A stretch of 64,000 bases of DNA from Rhabdophis nuchalis (Eukaryota > Chordata > Lepidosauria > Squamata > Natricidae). The first letter of the stretch is position 1; each line of letters begins with the position of its first letter. The notes beneath the pieces are model-generated. The model made no database searches, was not told where the DNA came from, and was given only the letters and a program-made list of their open reading frames with translations. The translations under genes were made by a program, and so were the position numbers. Of the stretch, positions 1-9,950 are shown piece by piece. The stretch is taken from NCBI GenBank assembly GCA_039707465.1, contig CM077649.1, positions 17,503,001 to 17,567,000 of the forward strand, read 5' to 3'.

Positions 1-880
1 AATCCTTCTAGCTGTATATTCCATTTGTGGATTTCATCCCACCAAGTTTCCGTAATGGCAACAATATCATTTACTTGAATTTCTAATTCACCCTGTTTAT
101 TCCTCATACTCTGTGCATTGGTGTATAGACATTTGAGTCCATTTTGATTGACCCTATGTTTACTATCTACATAACCTGTGTTGTGGTTGACTGCCCCTTT
201 TTCTTGCAACCTGTTTGATTAGTGCACATGATACGGTACTCACTATTAAATGCTTGGTTTTGCTTGACAGCAGGGCTGATAATCTTACCCACACAAACAT
301 CTATGTTACATGCACTGATAACCCTATGAATTTTAGATTGCTGGGGACAGAAATGTTCTGTATCAATTAATTCTCTGTCCCCACTGTTCAGTTTAAATGT
401 TTATCCAGAAAATCTGTGAATTTAATCCCAAGTAACTCAGTCCTTTTCTTGGATGGATGCAAACTATCACTTTTATACAGTTTTTTATTGGACCAGTTGC
501 AGACATCATGACTAATAAAACCAAAGCCTTCATTTTACACCATTCCTTGAGCTACACATTAAACTTCAATACATGCTGGCCTTTCCCTTTTTGTTCCCTA
601 TATACTGGTAAAACTTCTGAAAAGATAAGCCTATAATCTAACCTACTAAGTTCATACCCCAAGCTCTGGAAATCATTCTGCACAGAAAGTACATCTTTTT
701 GGGACAGATCATTTATGCCAAGATGTATAATAGCATCAACATGATAGTCCTTACTGGCATTCTTGACTATCTTAAGAATCTGCCTCTTGTCTCTGCTGGC
801 AGACACCTGACCTCTTTCAAATAGATTCTGAGGCACCCTTACATTTGAAAAGACATAGTAACTTTTTCCCATATAAAATT
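1..880 (-). pseudogene. CR1-like LINE fragment: esterase-like domain followed by start of APE endonuclease
   Basis: On the minus strand the first 160 bases translate to text typical of the start of a CR1-clade apurinic-type endonuclease, including LYTNAQSMRNKQGELEIQ and a few codons later the ITETWWDEIHKWN motif. This domain nicks target DNA for LINE insertion. Upstream of it in the sense direction, 872 to 552 is an open 106-residue stretch containing HLGINDLSQKDVLSVQNDF and VLPVYREQ. It resembles the SGNH/GDSL esterase-like domain found before the endonuclease in CR1-group elements. The endonuclease runs off the left edge, so any reverse transcriptase would lie outside the window. The frame is not continuous between 552 and about 200, so this is a decayed copy. 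The family call comes from recognised motifs; the exact family is uncertain. Confidence 0.7.
268..627 (-). repeat. Segment A of a local duplication
   Basis: This 360-base part of the LINE fragment is repeated almost perfectly at 1970-2330 in the same orientation. Both copies run from the ACAGCAGGGCT motif to the AACTTCTGAAAAGATA motif. The few differences are scattered substitutions, so the duplication is fairly recent. Confidence 0.85.
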
Positions 881-1664
881 ATGTGCAGAGTAATGCATTT
901 GTAAAGGACAAAAACATTTTATACCCTTTTTAATTTTTAGCTTTTATTTCTCTACTTTCAGATATGCTCATTTATAAACCTTGGATATATTGGTTTATCC
1001 CAAAGTGCATACTTTAGTTCTAACCACATTCTAGTGAAAGCATTGCCACAAATACATAATTGATTAATCTGTTTTCCTACCCTGAATTAATTTCCAGGTC
1101 TGTAGTTGTTTTGATATTCTCTTTAAAAAATGAATGTGCCATCACAATAAATTTTACAAAGCAACAGTTCACTTTGTGAAATTCTCAGGGGAGATGCTGA
1201 TTCAACAATAGATCTCCACCTGTACTGTAGATATAAGATCGTGTAGGTGTAATTTTGATTTCTTTCTTTTTGAAAGAATTGTTTGGATTGTTTCACTGAA
1301 ATGACACAGCTCAAAAGAAACTTATTACTATTATCATGGAAAATCCAGAGTTTGTAGAAGAAATTTTGAAAAGACTGATGGACAATTGGGGCTCAGATAT
1401 CTGCATGCCAATGTAAACTGTTGGGTGAGAGTGAGGAGCTGGAGAATGGGGAGCTAAAAATAGAATTATATAGTATCTTTCAAGACAGCATGGATAGCTG
1501 CTGGAATATTGAACAGGATTGTTGCAACATTTTGCATAATACAAAAGAAGACCTTGAAACTAACTCCAGGTTTGCCTTCATTCGTATAACTAATTTGTTG
1601 CAAGTTAGTCTTCAAAGCAAGGTTTTGGTATTCTATTCACTCTTGACAGAAAACTGTGTCAAGC
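881..1664. other. AT-rich stretch, nothing recognised
   Basis: No known repeat, splice-flanked exon or RNA gene was recognised. The short open frames here have no recognisable protein features. Confidence 0.5.
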
Positions 1665-2589
1665 AGATACTATCAGTCAAGGCTCGCAAAATCAATGCAT
1701 GAAGGCTGAAGCTAAAGCAATCAAAAAGCCAAGAAAAATTTAATGAACCAGAGGGAGACCTCAGGTAAAGACTGCAGAAGTAAGAAGGTGCTTATTTGCG
1801 TGGGGACTTGCTGTTGATACATGAGAAGAAAAAAAGGATGGTCCTTTGATTATTTTATCCCTTTTCATATTTGGTATGGCTATGCATATTTGCATATTTG
1901 GTATGGCTATGCATAGCCAGTATGGCTATGCATATTTGAGGATGCATTCACAAAGAAGACAGATGAAATAACAGCAGGGCTAATAATCTTACCCACACAA
2001 ACATCTATGTTACATGCACTGATAACCCTATGAATTTTAGATTGCTGGTGACAGAAATGTTCTGTATCAATTAATTCTCTGTCCCCACTGTTCAGTTTAA
2101 ATGTTTATCCAGAAAATCTGTGAATTTAATCCCAAGTAACTCAGTCCTTTTCTCGGATGGATGCAAACTATCTCTTTTATACAGTTTTTCATTGGACCAG
2201 CTGCAGACATCATATACTAGTAAAACCAAAGCCTTCCTTTTACACCATTCCTTGAGCTACACATTAAACTTCAATACATGCTGGCCTTTCCCTTTTTGTT
2301 CCTTATATACTGGTAAAACTTCTGAAAAGATACTATCAGTCAAGGCTCGCAAAATCAATGCATGAAGGCTGAAGCTAAGGCAACCAAAAAGCCAAGAAAA
2401 GTTTAATGAACCAGAGGGAGACCTCAGGTAAAGACTGTAGAAGTAAGAAGTTTCTTATTTGCTTGGAGACTTGCTGTTGATACATGAGAAGAAAAAAGGA
2501 TGGTCCTTTGATTATTTTATCCCTTTTCATATTTACCGGTATGGCTATGCAGATTTGAGGATGCATTCACAAAGAAGACAGATGAAATA
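1665..2589. repeat. Local duplication with order B, A', B'
   Basis: Segment B (1665-1969) begins AGATACTATCAGTCAAGGCT and ends AAGACAGATGAAATA. Segment A' (1970-2330) copies 268-627. Segment B' (2327-2589) repeats B with the same start and end. The A'/B' join reads AAGATACTATCAG, an overlap of a few shared bases. B carries an extra internal iteration of GGTATGGCTATGCATA that B' lacks. Confidence 0.85.
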
Positions 2590-2913
2590 GCATTTCATTG
2601 TAAATCAAATTACTTCAGCTTGATATTTTGTCTATAACAACATGTCAGACTAATACATAAATAAGTGTATATTTTATACTGATGGGGATTATAAATATTG
2701 GGGGGTGTTTCCCTTTAGTGTAGACATTTTCTTTCTTTCTCTTTCTAATCACATTACCTGGTGTTTTTTTCTAGGATTTCTTTGGTCAGCATTTTCTATA
2801 CCTGTCCCCAAATTCATCTTTAATGAAACTATTTTGATGCACTGGGGAAAGTTGCACCATTATTTGAAACATCATAATTTTCCTAACCTGAAATAAGCTA
2901 TTCCTATCTGACA
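2590..2913. other. No recognised feature
   Basis: AT-rich sequence with short pyrimidine runs. Nothing recognisable on either strand. Confidence 0.45.
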
Positions 2914-2921
2914 CTATATTC

Positions 2922-3294
2922 CAGTGATGACTAACCTTTTTTTGGCTTGTGTGCCCAAAACAGGGGAAGTGCAGGGGGGTCATGCGTGAGCGTGCCACAT
3001 CCATAATGCTATGTGCATGACCCCCTGCTTTTGGTGGGCTTTTTTCGCCCTCCCAGGCTCCAGAGGCTTTCTAGGAGCCTGGGGAGGGTGAAAACAGCCT
3101 CCCCCACCACCTGCAGAGGCTTCAGGAGCTTCCCTGAAGCCTGCAGAGGGTGAAAAACGGCCTCAAAAGAAGGCCTAAATCAGCTGGCCAGCACACACAT
3201 GCGCACTAGTGCTGACAGGGAAACGCCTCGCGTGCCCTAAGAAATGGTTCCGCGTGCCACCTGTGGCACCCATGCCATAGGTTCGCCATCACTG
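2922..3294. mobile_element. Non-autonomous hAT element, CAGTGATGG family
   Basis: The ends are CAGTGATGAC on the left and GCCATCACTG on the right, which are inverted repeats. They are flanked by a perfect 8-bp duplication, CTATATTC, at 2914-2921 and 3295-3302. Eight-base duplications and CAG...CTG ends are standard for hAT transposons. There is no transposase, so the element depends on an autonomous relative. Related copies lie at 15845, 17530, 29801 and 35724. Confidence 0.9.
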
Positions 3295-3311
3295 CTATAT
3301 TCTATTGATAC

Positions 3312-3470
3312 CAGAGGTGGTATTCAGCTGGTTCTCTCTGGTTTGGGTGAACCGGTAGCGGCAGATGTGGGAGGCTCCGCCCATCTGCCCCAATGTAATG
3401 CGCAAGCACTGTGGATGCATAGAAGGCACATTTGCGAACCAGTAGGGAAGGTAAGTGAATCCCACCTCTG
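3312..3470. mobile_element. Non-autonomous hAT element, CAG(A/T)GGTGG family
   Basis: Terminal inverted repeats CAGAGGTGG and CCACCTCTG are flanked by ATTGATAC (3304-3311) and ACTGATAC (3471-3478), a 7 of 8 match. The body has the AACCGGTAG and GAACCAGTAG motifs shared with the copies at 29120, 51832 and 59646. It inserted only about ten bases from the preceding hAT copy. Confidence 0.85.
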
Positions 3471-3478
3471 ACTGATAC

Positions 3479-4375
3479 ATTATTAACATTCTTCCAAATG
3501 CAACACAGGATCATAGAATTGAAAGTTATCATAGAGTCCATCCCAGTGGCCTGTGCAGGATCCACTAGACATATGGATCTCTGACAGATGACCATCTATT
3601 CTCTGCAGGAAGACTTCTAGCAAAGGAGAATTTACCACCTCATTCTAATGAGACAAACCATAATATTGTTGCTTTTACTTTAAAATAGTTGGTGCTTTAC
3701 TGAAATAAATGGTGAAGAGATATATTGAGACATCCTTTGTAGATTCTGGAACTAAGAAAATGAGTATATTATGGATCTCTTGGAAATTGCCATTAGCTTC
3801 ACTGAGAGGTGGATTGTTGTTCGTGTTATTACAATCTTCTCCATTTTCAGAATGCATTAGTGAAAATGGTGAACACATTTAGAATGCATTAAGAAGGAAG
3901 ACAATATACAATGTCTTGTCCATTTATACAGCAGGGCACAGAACATTTATCTTTTCCTGAATATCATATAATAGCCCTGTGATACAGGCACTCTCTTTTT
4001 CTACTTCTTTCGAAAGGAAACGACACCTTCATTTATCTGCTCTGAAGATACATACTTTTAAAAGAGGCAAAATTACATGTTACTATGTGTACAAGCAGGC
4101 TGGTGCTGAAATGGTGTAATTGCAGTTGTAAAACTGCAGAGGGACTTTGCTTGGCTTAGGCACAATGCTCAGTTTCCGGAGACAAGTTTGCATTATGGAA
4201 ACAAAGCATTCTGGTTTTGCAAAATATTGAGATATGGCTGGTCTAATTTGATCAAGTACCTCAGTTTGAATTTTATCCCGGTTAGATTTCAGAATTGTGT
4301 ACTACAATTAGTTGCCTTTGGAAACTATTCTGAAATTGCACCCCCTTCTATTTTTTTTAAAAGCACATAAACATT
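3479..4375. other. No recognised feature
   Basis: About 0.9 kb of unremarkable AT-rich sequence. No protein domain, repeat family or RNA was recognised. Confidence 0.45.
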
Positions 4376-4520
4376 AATTCAATTGGCTTCCAGTTCACCT
4401 CCAGGTCCAATTCAAAGTGCTAATTATGACAAATTGCTTGAACCTCCCCAGTCCCAGGCTGAAATAAGAAACCCATGATCTAAGACAACATGAAGATACT
4501 ATACAGCTATTTTTGCCTCC
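4376..4520 (+). pseudogene. Short L2-like LINE ORF2 C-terminal remnant
   Basis: The plus strand gives NWLPVHLQVQFKVLIMT, matching the HWLPV..R..FK.L motif near the C-terminus of L2-type ORF2 proteins. The copy is old and decays within about 50 codons. Confidence 0.55.
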
Positions 4521-4720
4521 ATAAATAAAAATAAAATAAATGCAGAGGTATAATATCTTTCTTGGTATATTAAAAATTCACATGCTTTTGGGTGGCTTTG
4601 GAAAGTTAAAAAAGATGAGTTGTAATCTTCCCAACATAACCCTATCTATTTGTAGGACATCATTAAACTGTTCTAAAAATCCATCCTAAAATAACAAATA
4701 AAACAGTGATACCCATGCTT

Positions 4721-5082
4721 CTAAAAAGTTTGTGATGATTTTATAGATATCTTGCCGAAACTAGGCGTTTGGTTCTGGAGATGAGGGTTTTGGCTACAGA
4801 GTTTATCTGTGCTGGGTGTTGATGGGATTGTGCATTTATGTAGCTGTTGGTGTGTGTGTGTTTTTTCCTGGTAGATGGTATGTCCCAGGGAGCCATTGGG
4901 TTTTTTGTAGATTAGGACGCAGCCACAGACCAAAGCCTGAAGATGGCAAGTGAGATCTTGCGAAACGTTGCAAAGACAATCTCACTCTTACACGGGAAAA
5001 CATGTGAATACAACAAGACCAGCATACCTATACCCGTGAAAATCTACGAAAATAAATACACACACACACACACACACACACA
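4721..5082. mobile_element. Penelope-like element fragment ending in an (AC)n run
   Basis: The minus strand of 4933-4721 encodes KPNGSLGHTIYQEKTHTHQQ, which resembles the conserved GxLxHxVYRKPTHT block of Penelope-like reverse transcriptases. The adjacent plus-strand block at 4938-4972 (CCTGAAGATGGCAAG, then GCGAAACGTTGC) resembles the 'gaagatg...gaaacgt' motif seen at Penelope-like ends. The two blocks lie in opposite orientations, as often happens with the partial inverted copies of these elements. A (CA)n microsatellite closes it at about 5055-5082. Confidence 0.5.
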
Positions 5083-5363
5083 TGTTATGTAAGAAAGTGA
5101 GACAGTTTTGTTTTTCCCTTGTGTAGTACACCACTTATGATACTCCCTTCAAATGAAATGAAAACAGTTCCATCTGTTATAGTACAGACAGTCACAATAA
5201 TATTTTTAACAATTAGTTTATTATAGCATAATAAAGACATAAGTAGCACATATTAGTTCAGTACAGTGGCATTTATATAGTATTAATTGGAGATTTATGG
5301 ATTACCATTGCCTTCACCTGCACAGTAGTGAAATGATGTCAGTGCCTTTGTTTCTAAAGTGAT
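5083..5363. other. No recognised feature
   Basis: Unique-looking AT-rich DNA. Confidence 0.4.
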
Positions 5364-5724
5364 TACAAGTAGTTCTCAATTCACAGGTATTCCTTCAGCG
5401 ACCGTTTGAAGATAGTGCTGAACAAATGGTGTTTATGACTAGAATTCCTCAGAATTCCAAACATCCTAGCACTCTAATCTGTGTGTTTGTCAACCAGCTC
5501 ACATTTATGACTGGTTACAGTGGCCTGCGATCACGTGATCACCGTTTGTGACTTTCCCTATTGGCTTTCTCAGAAACTTAATGTGGGAACTGGCAGGGGA
5601 GATTGCAAGTAACTGGGATATGTTTCTCCTACTGACAACTTTTCTTTGCACTTCTGCTGAGCCAGCCACTCACACATCCTTGACATCCTCCCGTGCCCCT
5701 TTGTCAGCCTTTCCAGGTAAACCA

Positions 5725-5965
5725 AGACTTGATGAACTAATCCTACTTTATTTTAAGGCTACATTAACAGAATCTTTCAAGTTTGAAGGTACAAATGTTC
5801 CATTGCCACATTTTACTACTTGATCTATTAGGCCGGGTCCTTCCTAAGCTTCTTTTCCTGACCATTAAGTCACTGGGGTTCCTGCCTTTTTTGTTTGATT
5901 GTTTCCTAGGCAGGACCTCTTTCCCTCTTTCTCCAAGATAATTTACACGTTCTATTAAATCCATG
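5725..5965 (-). repeat. Interspersed repeat shared with 28845-29075, LTR-like
   Basis: This stretch aligns over most of its length with 28845-29075 (shared words CTACATTAACAGAATCTT, TGATTG and TTTCCTAGGCAG). On the minus strand it ends with an AATAAAGTAG-type polyadenylation signal soon after GCTTGAC, which suggests part of a retroviral-type LTR. No coding region accompanies it. Confidence 0.5.
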
Positions 5966-6340
5966 CACTCTTGTGTGCCATCCCTGGGCCTCATCACACA
6001 TCCTTGCACCTCTTCCACAACCTTAGCTGTGCATCATCCCCAACCTTCCTTGTACCTGCCTCACACCCTCAAACACCCTTCTTCAGCTGTGCTGCACCTT
6101 TCTCACATCTTCAGGCACCCCATCGCATCTCCTTGTGCACCCTTCCCAAGCCTTGTTGCACACTTCTCTCCCACACAGAACATTGCCATATCTCACTCAT
6201 CCCTTTGTTCACCTCCTTGCACCCTCATGCACCCTTCCTGTGTCCTGCTATGCATCCCTTACACTCCAACACCCTTCTCCACCCAGCAGAAGCCACGTAT
6301 CTGCCTGCTGGCTTGCTTGCAAGCTGCCTGGAATTTGCAA
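5966..6340. repeat. Pyrimidine/CA-rich degenerate tandem tract
   Basis: The sequence consists of loosely repeated words such as CACCCTTC, CCTTGCACC and TCACAC. Reading frames stay open here only because the tract lacks purine-rich stop codons on the plus strand, so they are not taken as genes. Confidence 0.6.
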
Positions 6341-6530
6341 CTTCCTGGTGGCTTCTCAACAATTTGGTTGTGGGAAGCTGGCAGGAAATTGCCTCACCTA
6401 GCAATCATGGGATTCAATTAATAACCGCAAGCGAGTCTGCAAGAATTGTAATAACGAAGCGATGCAGTCAAGCTTTCATTTAATGGAAATTCCAATCACA
6501 ACTTCTGTCACAAGTCAAGGAGTACTTACA

Positions 6531-6911
6531 TCCCCCCTTCACTATCTTCCTATATTGTTTGCTTTAGCTGGGCAGATGGGATGACCTTTGCTGTTTGGGT
6601 GACCCTGCTAAAATTACCGTACATACTCACATAAATTCCAGCTATTTTTCTCTCAACTCAGGAATACTCCCACCCCTTCCCTTTACCATAATGACAGCTT
6701 AAGAGTGTAGTAGCTAACATAATTCATATATTTCTTGCTTCAAAATATAATGCAGTCAGAATTTAGAAAGGAGAATGAAGTCTGGATGCAGATCATCAAA
6801 AGTCAGAGTTTGTACTTCATGCAACATTCAATAAAATTAACTCTTAGATATTGATATAGTATATAAATTGTGTTTGAACTGAGAGAGAGGAAGAGAGAAC
6901 GTTGACATGAC
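6531..6911. other. No recognised feature
   Basis: AT-rich sequence with a short GA run near 6880. Confidence 0.4.
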
Positions 6912-7290
6912 CACAATGGGGACCAGAATTTCCATTGCTAAGCAAAGAAGTTGTTAAGTGAGTTGTATCCTATTTTACAACTTCTGCCGTGAGGGTGACA
7001 GTCTTGAAACATGAAATATAAATAAAATAAAAAACGAATCACATGACTGTTAAGCGAATCTGGCTCCTCCAATTGGCTTTGTTTCTCAGAAGCCATCTGG
7101 GAAGTTCACCAATGGTGATCACATGACTCTAGGATGCTACAACCATTGTCAATAAATGCTCTTTGGAATTCTGATCACACAATTGCGGAGATCATGCAAT
7201 GGCCATAAATCTGCAGATTGGGTGTCATTTTCTTTAGTACATTCAAATGTCACTGCATAAATGGTTTAAAGTCAAGAACTATCTGTACAG
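6912..7290 (-). mobile_element. Mariner-type MITE of the TAGTCCTCAACTTAYGACC family
   Basis: It contains the diagnostic blocks AAGTTGTTAAGTGAGTTGTA, GCGAATCTGGCTCC, TGATCACATGACTCTAGGATGC and, at the right end, GTCAAGAACTATCTGTA. A small AT-rich insert (ATAAATAAAATAAAA) splits it near 7020. The copy is diverged. Confidence 0.6.
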
Positions 7291-8458
7291 GATACAACTC
7301 ATATAAAGACCAATATTTTGAGCAGTCTCCCTAGACATATTAAAAGAATTTGACCCAACTATATTACAGTCTAACCCAAATGAAAAATGAAAATGAAAAA
7401 TAATCTCCATTTTATATTACCCAGCGGATAGTTTTCACTATGAGCCTGTGATGTGATAATTTCATAATTTCTCTAGTTATCATAAAATCTACTAAGAATT
7501 TATAAATGCTGCAAATTCTTCATTAATATTTTAAAAATTAAATTAAATATTTCTTGGTTGAAGAGCCAATCTACTTTGGATTTGGGTATTTTTCTCTGAC
7601 CATTTTCACTTCTTGCTCCTTCTGAATTTATTGATAGCAGCAGGTTTAAGAGCTAAGCATGACTAAAGTAAGTCAACTGATCAGTAGGCCTTAAGTGCAA
7701 ATAGTCTGTGTAATGTGCTAATTTCCAGTACTTTGCAGGCATAATTTGATGATTAACCCGGGAATAGTATGCTGCATAAGATTATGTAAAGTAGAGACCG
7801 ATTACATAAGGAAGAGATAGCAATGTCAAGCAGGGACCCAAGGAAGAAAACTGGTCAGCTATTAATCTTCTGATAAATTGAACTGACCTCATTATTGAAG
7901 AGCTTTTGCAAGATACACAAATAGATGTCTTGTTGTAGATAGTAGTAGGTGCTGTACACCAAACTGGGTCTCCCCAAAGCAATTCAGTGACCAAAGGACA
8001 CTCTAGGTCTTCTTCATGCCAGAATCCTTTTCTCAGGCAATTGACTCATCTTTATATGCTGGCAGATTTATATGAGGTCAGATACTCTTTTCAAGTGGAC
8101 CTATTTATACTTTTTGCCAGCTGTTGTTGAAAATATGTCCTTTTCCTCCCTGTTTTCTGCTGTTTCCATTATTTTTGTCCTCTGGAAATGGGAAAGAAAA
8201 ATCCACGATGGGATGATCAAGGTCAAAACTACTACACAGATGTAAAACCACTCACTTCTTCTCTAAACCCCTTCTTTACTTTGGGGTAGCTATGACAGAA
8301 AGCTGAAATTCAGAGCAATCAGACAGGCAAAAACAGGAAGTCTTTGATGTCGTCATTTGAAAGTATTGGTATTCATTTGTAAACCTTTTTCTGGTACAGA
8401 AAAACACAGTTGATACAGTATCTGACAAAATGTGTCTTCTAATGTGTTCCTTTAGATA
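7291..8458. other. No recognised feature
   Basis: About 1.2 kb of AT-rich sequence in which no repeat family, exon or RNA could be recognised. Confidence 0.45.
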
Positions 8459-8466
8459 GTCTAAAC

Positions 8467-8595
8467 TAGGATGGGTGTCAAACTGATGTTGCCGTCAGGT
8501 GACATTTTGTGATGTTTTTCCCCTTCGTGGAGCTGGGGTGGGGGTGGCCTGCATATGATGCATCCAGCCCACGGGCTACCAGCTTGACACCCCTG
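8467..8595. mobile_element. Non-autonomous hAT element, CAGGGGTGTCAAACTC family
   Basis: It begins TAGGATGGGTGTCAAACT and ends AGCTTGACACCCCTG. The flanks GTCTAAAC (8459-8466) and GTCTAAAT (8596-8603) form a 7 of 8 target duplication. It is a short internally deleted relative of the copies at 23838 and 50385. Confidence 0.8.
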
Positions 8596-8612
8596 GTCTA
8601 AATTATCTATAG

Positions 8613-9066
8613 CAGGGGTCTCCAACTTTTGCAACTTTAAGTCTGAAGTCCTTCAGACTTAAAGTTGCAAAGGTTGGAGACCCCTGCCTTAGCTTTGCTG
8701 GCTGGGGAATTCTGGGAGCTGAAGTCCTTCAGACTTAAAGTTGCAAAGGTTGGAGACCCCTGCCTTAGCTTTGCTGGCTGGGGAATTCTGGGAGCTGAAG
8801 TCCTTCAGACTTAAAGTTGCAAAGGTTGGAGACCCCTGCCTTAGCTTTGCTGGCTGGGGAATTCTGGGAGCTGAAGTCCTTCAGACTTAAAGTTGCAAAG
8901 GTTGGAGACTGCTGCCTTAGCTTTGCTGGCTGGGGAATTCTGGGAGCTGAAGTCCTTCAGACTTAAAGTTGCAAAGGTTGGAGACCCCTGCCTTAGCTTT
9001 GCTGGCTGGGGAATTCTGGGAGCTGAAGTCCTTCAGACTTAAAATTGCAAAGGTTGGAGACCCCTG
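8613..9066. mobile_element. hAT MITE (CAGGGGTCTCCAAC family) expanded into a 76-bp tandem array
   Basis: The outer ends CAGGGGTCTCC and GGAGACCCCTG are flanked by a perfect 8-bp duplication ATCTATAG at 8605-8612 and 9067-9074. Inside, the word AGGTTGGAGA starts at 8671, 8747, 8823, 8899, 8975 and 9051, an exact 76-base period in six copies. Each unit contains a complete right terminus (GGAGACCCCTG) and a TTTGCTGGCTGGGGAATTC block. Units differ by only a few bases. Confidence 0.93.
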
Positions 9067-9074
9067 ATCTATAG

Positions 9075-9950
9075 GAACACATAAGATAACTACAGGTATT
9101 TTCAGAGACTCTGTTCTGGGTACTTCCCCTCCTGAAGTTTAAAGTGAAAGGCTACATTGGAGAGAGTGCAAATTCTTCCTGTCTTATGCCAACATTAATT
9201 TTAGTGGTAGTCCTAATGTTGTGTCAACATTATTGTGCTTTCGGTGGTAGGCAAGGACAATTGTGTTTTATCAGTGCTCTTCACAGCTTAATGAAGTATT
9301 CTCTTCCTATCTGTGAACCAGCAGAAAATTAAATTGGCACACATTTTGCTGTCTCCATTATTTCAAACTTCATCTCTTCTGCTTTGCAGATGTAGGATTT
9401 TTTTTTTGTTCCATTTCAAATATGTAAAATTCAGTTTTTCAAAACTTTTCAATATCTTGCTTGGGCAGAGGAAGAGAGAAACCATCAGTCAGATCACTGG
9501 TGTGATTGCTGATGTTTTTAACAGATAGCTGAATTCAAAAATTTAGCCATCTGTCAAATCTTGCTACTTCTTTACTTTCCATGCCACAGTGTGGGGAGCT
9601 CATACTTATGCTGGAAAAGGTGACAGGAAAGGAGGGAAAGAAGCTCTTTACCTGCCAGGAGGCTAAGTCAATCCCTAGCTTGGAGATATGAGTCAGCTAA
9701 AATAGCTGTTAGGAAAAAATAACAAAGGTAGATTTAATAGCCAGAGAGAACGAAAAGAGCAAAATCAAACAACATGCTGAAAATATTATGTACAGTTACT
9801 ATAGTATGTTCATATTTATTTAGATTCGTTGTCCATCAAACCTGAATGCCCTTTGTGGCATAAAGAATAAAAGCAGTAAAAGCACATATTTTGTATGTGG
9901 GATACAGAATAAAACTAGTCAAAAAATGAAACCATGTAGGCAAATATAGC
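9075..9950. other. No recognised feature
   Basis: AT-rich sequence; nothing recognisable on either strand. Confidence 0.45.

Larger units (their letters stand above)
5364..6530. mobile_element. Mariner-type MITE of the TAGTCCTCAACTTAYGACC family, enlarged copy
   Basis: The left end (AAGTAGTTCTCAATTCACAG) and the inverted right end (TCACAAGTCAAGGAGTACTT) match the ends of the copies at 6912, 11606 and 59069. The interior between about 5590 and 6340 is not part of the usual 350-400 base element. It contains an LTR-like segment at 5725-5965 and a pyrimidine- and CA-rich tract with recurring CACTT, CATCC and GCACC words. TA bases flank both ends. Confidence 0.6.

Noticed and set aside
5963..6483. 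Three overlapping frames up to 170 codons
   Set aside because: A pyrimidine/CA-rich degenerate repeat within a MITE; His/Pro/Ser/Leu text without a domain.
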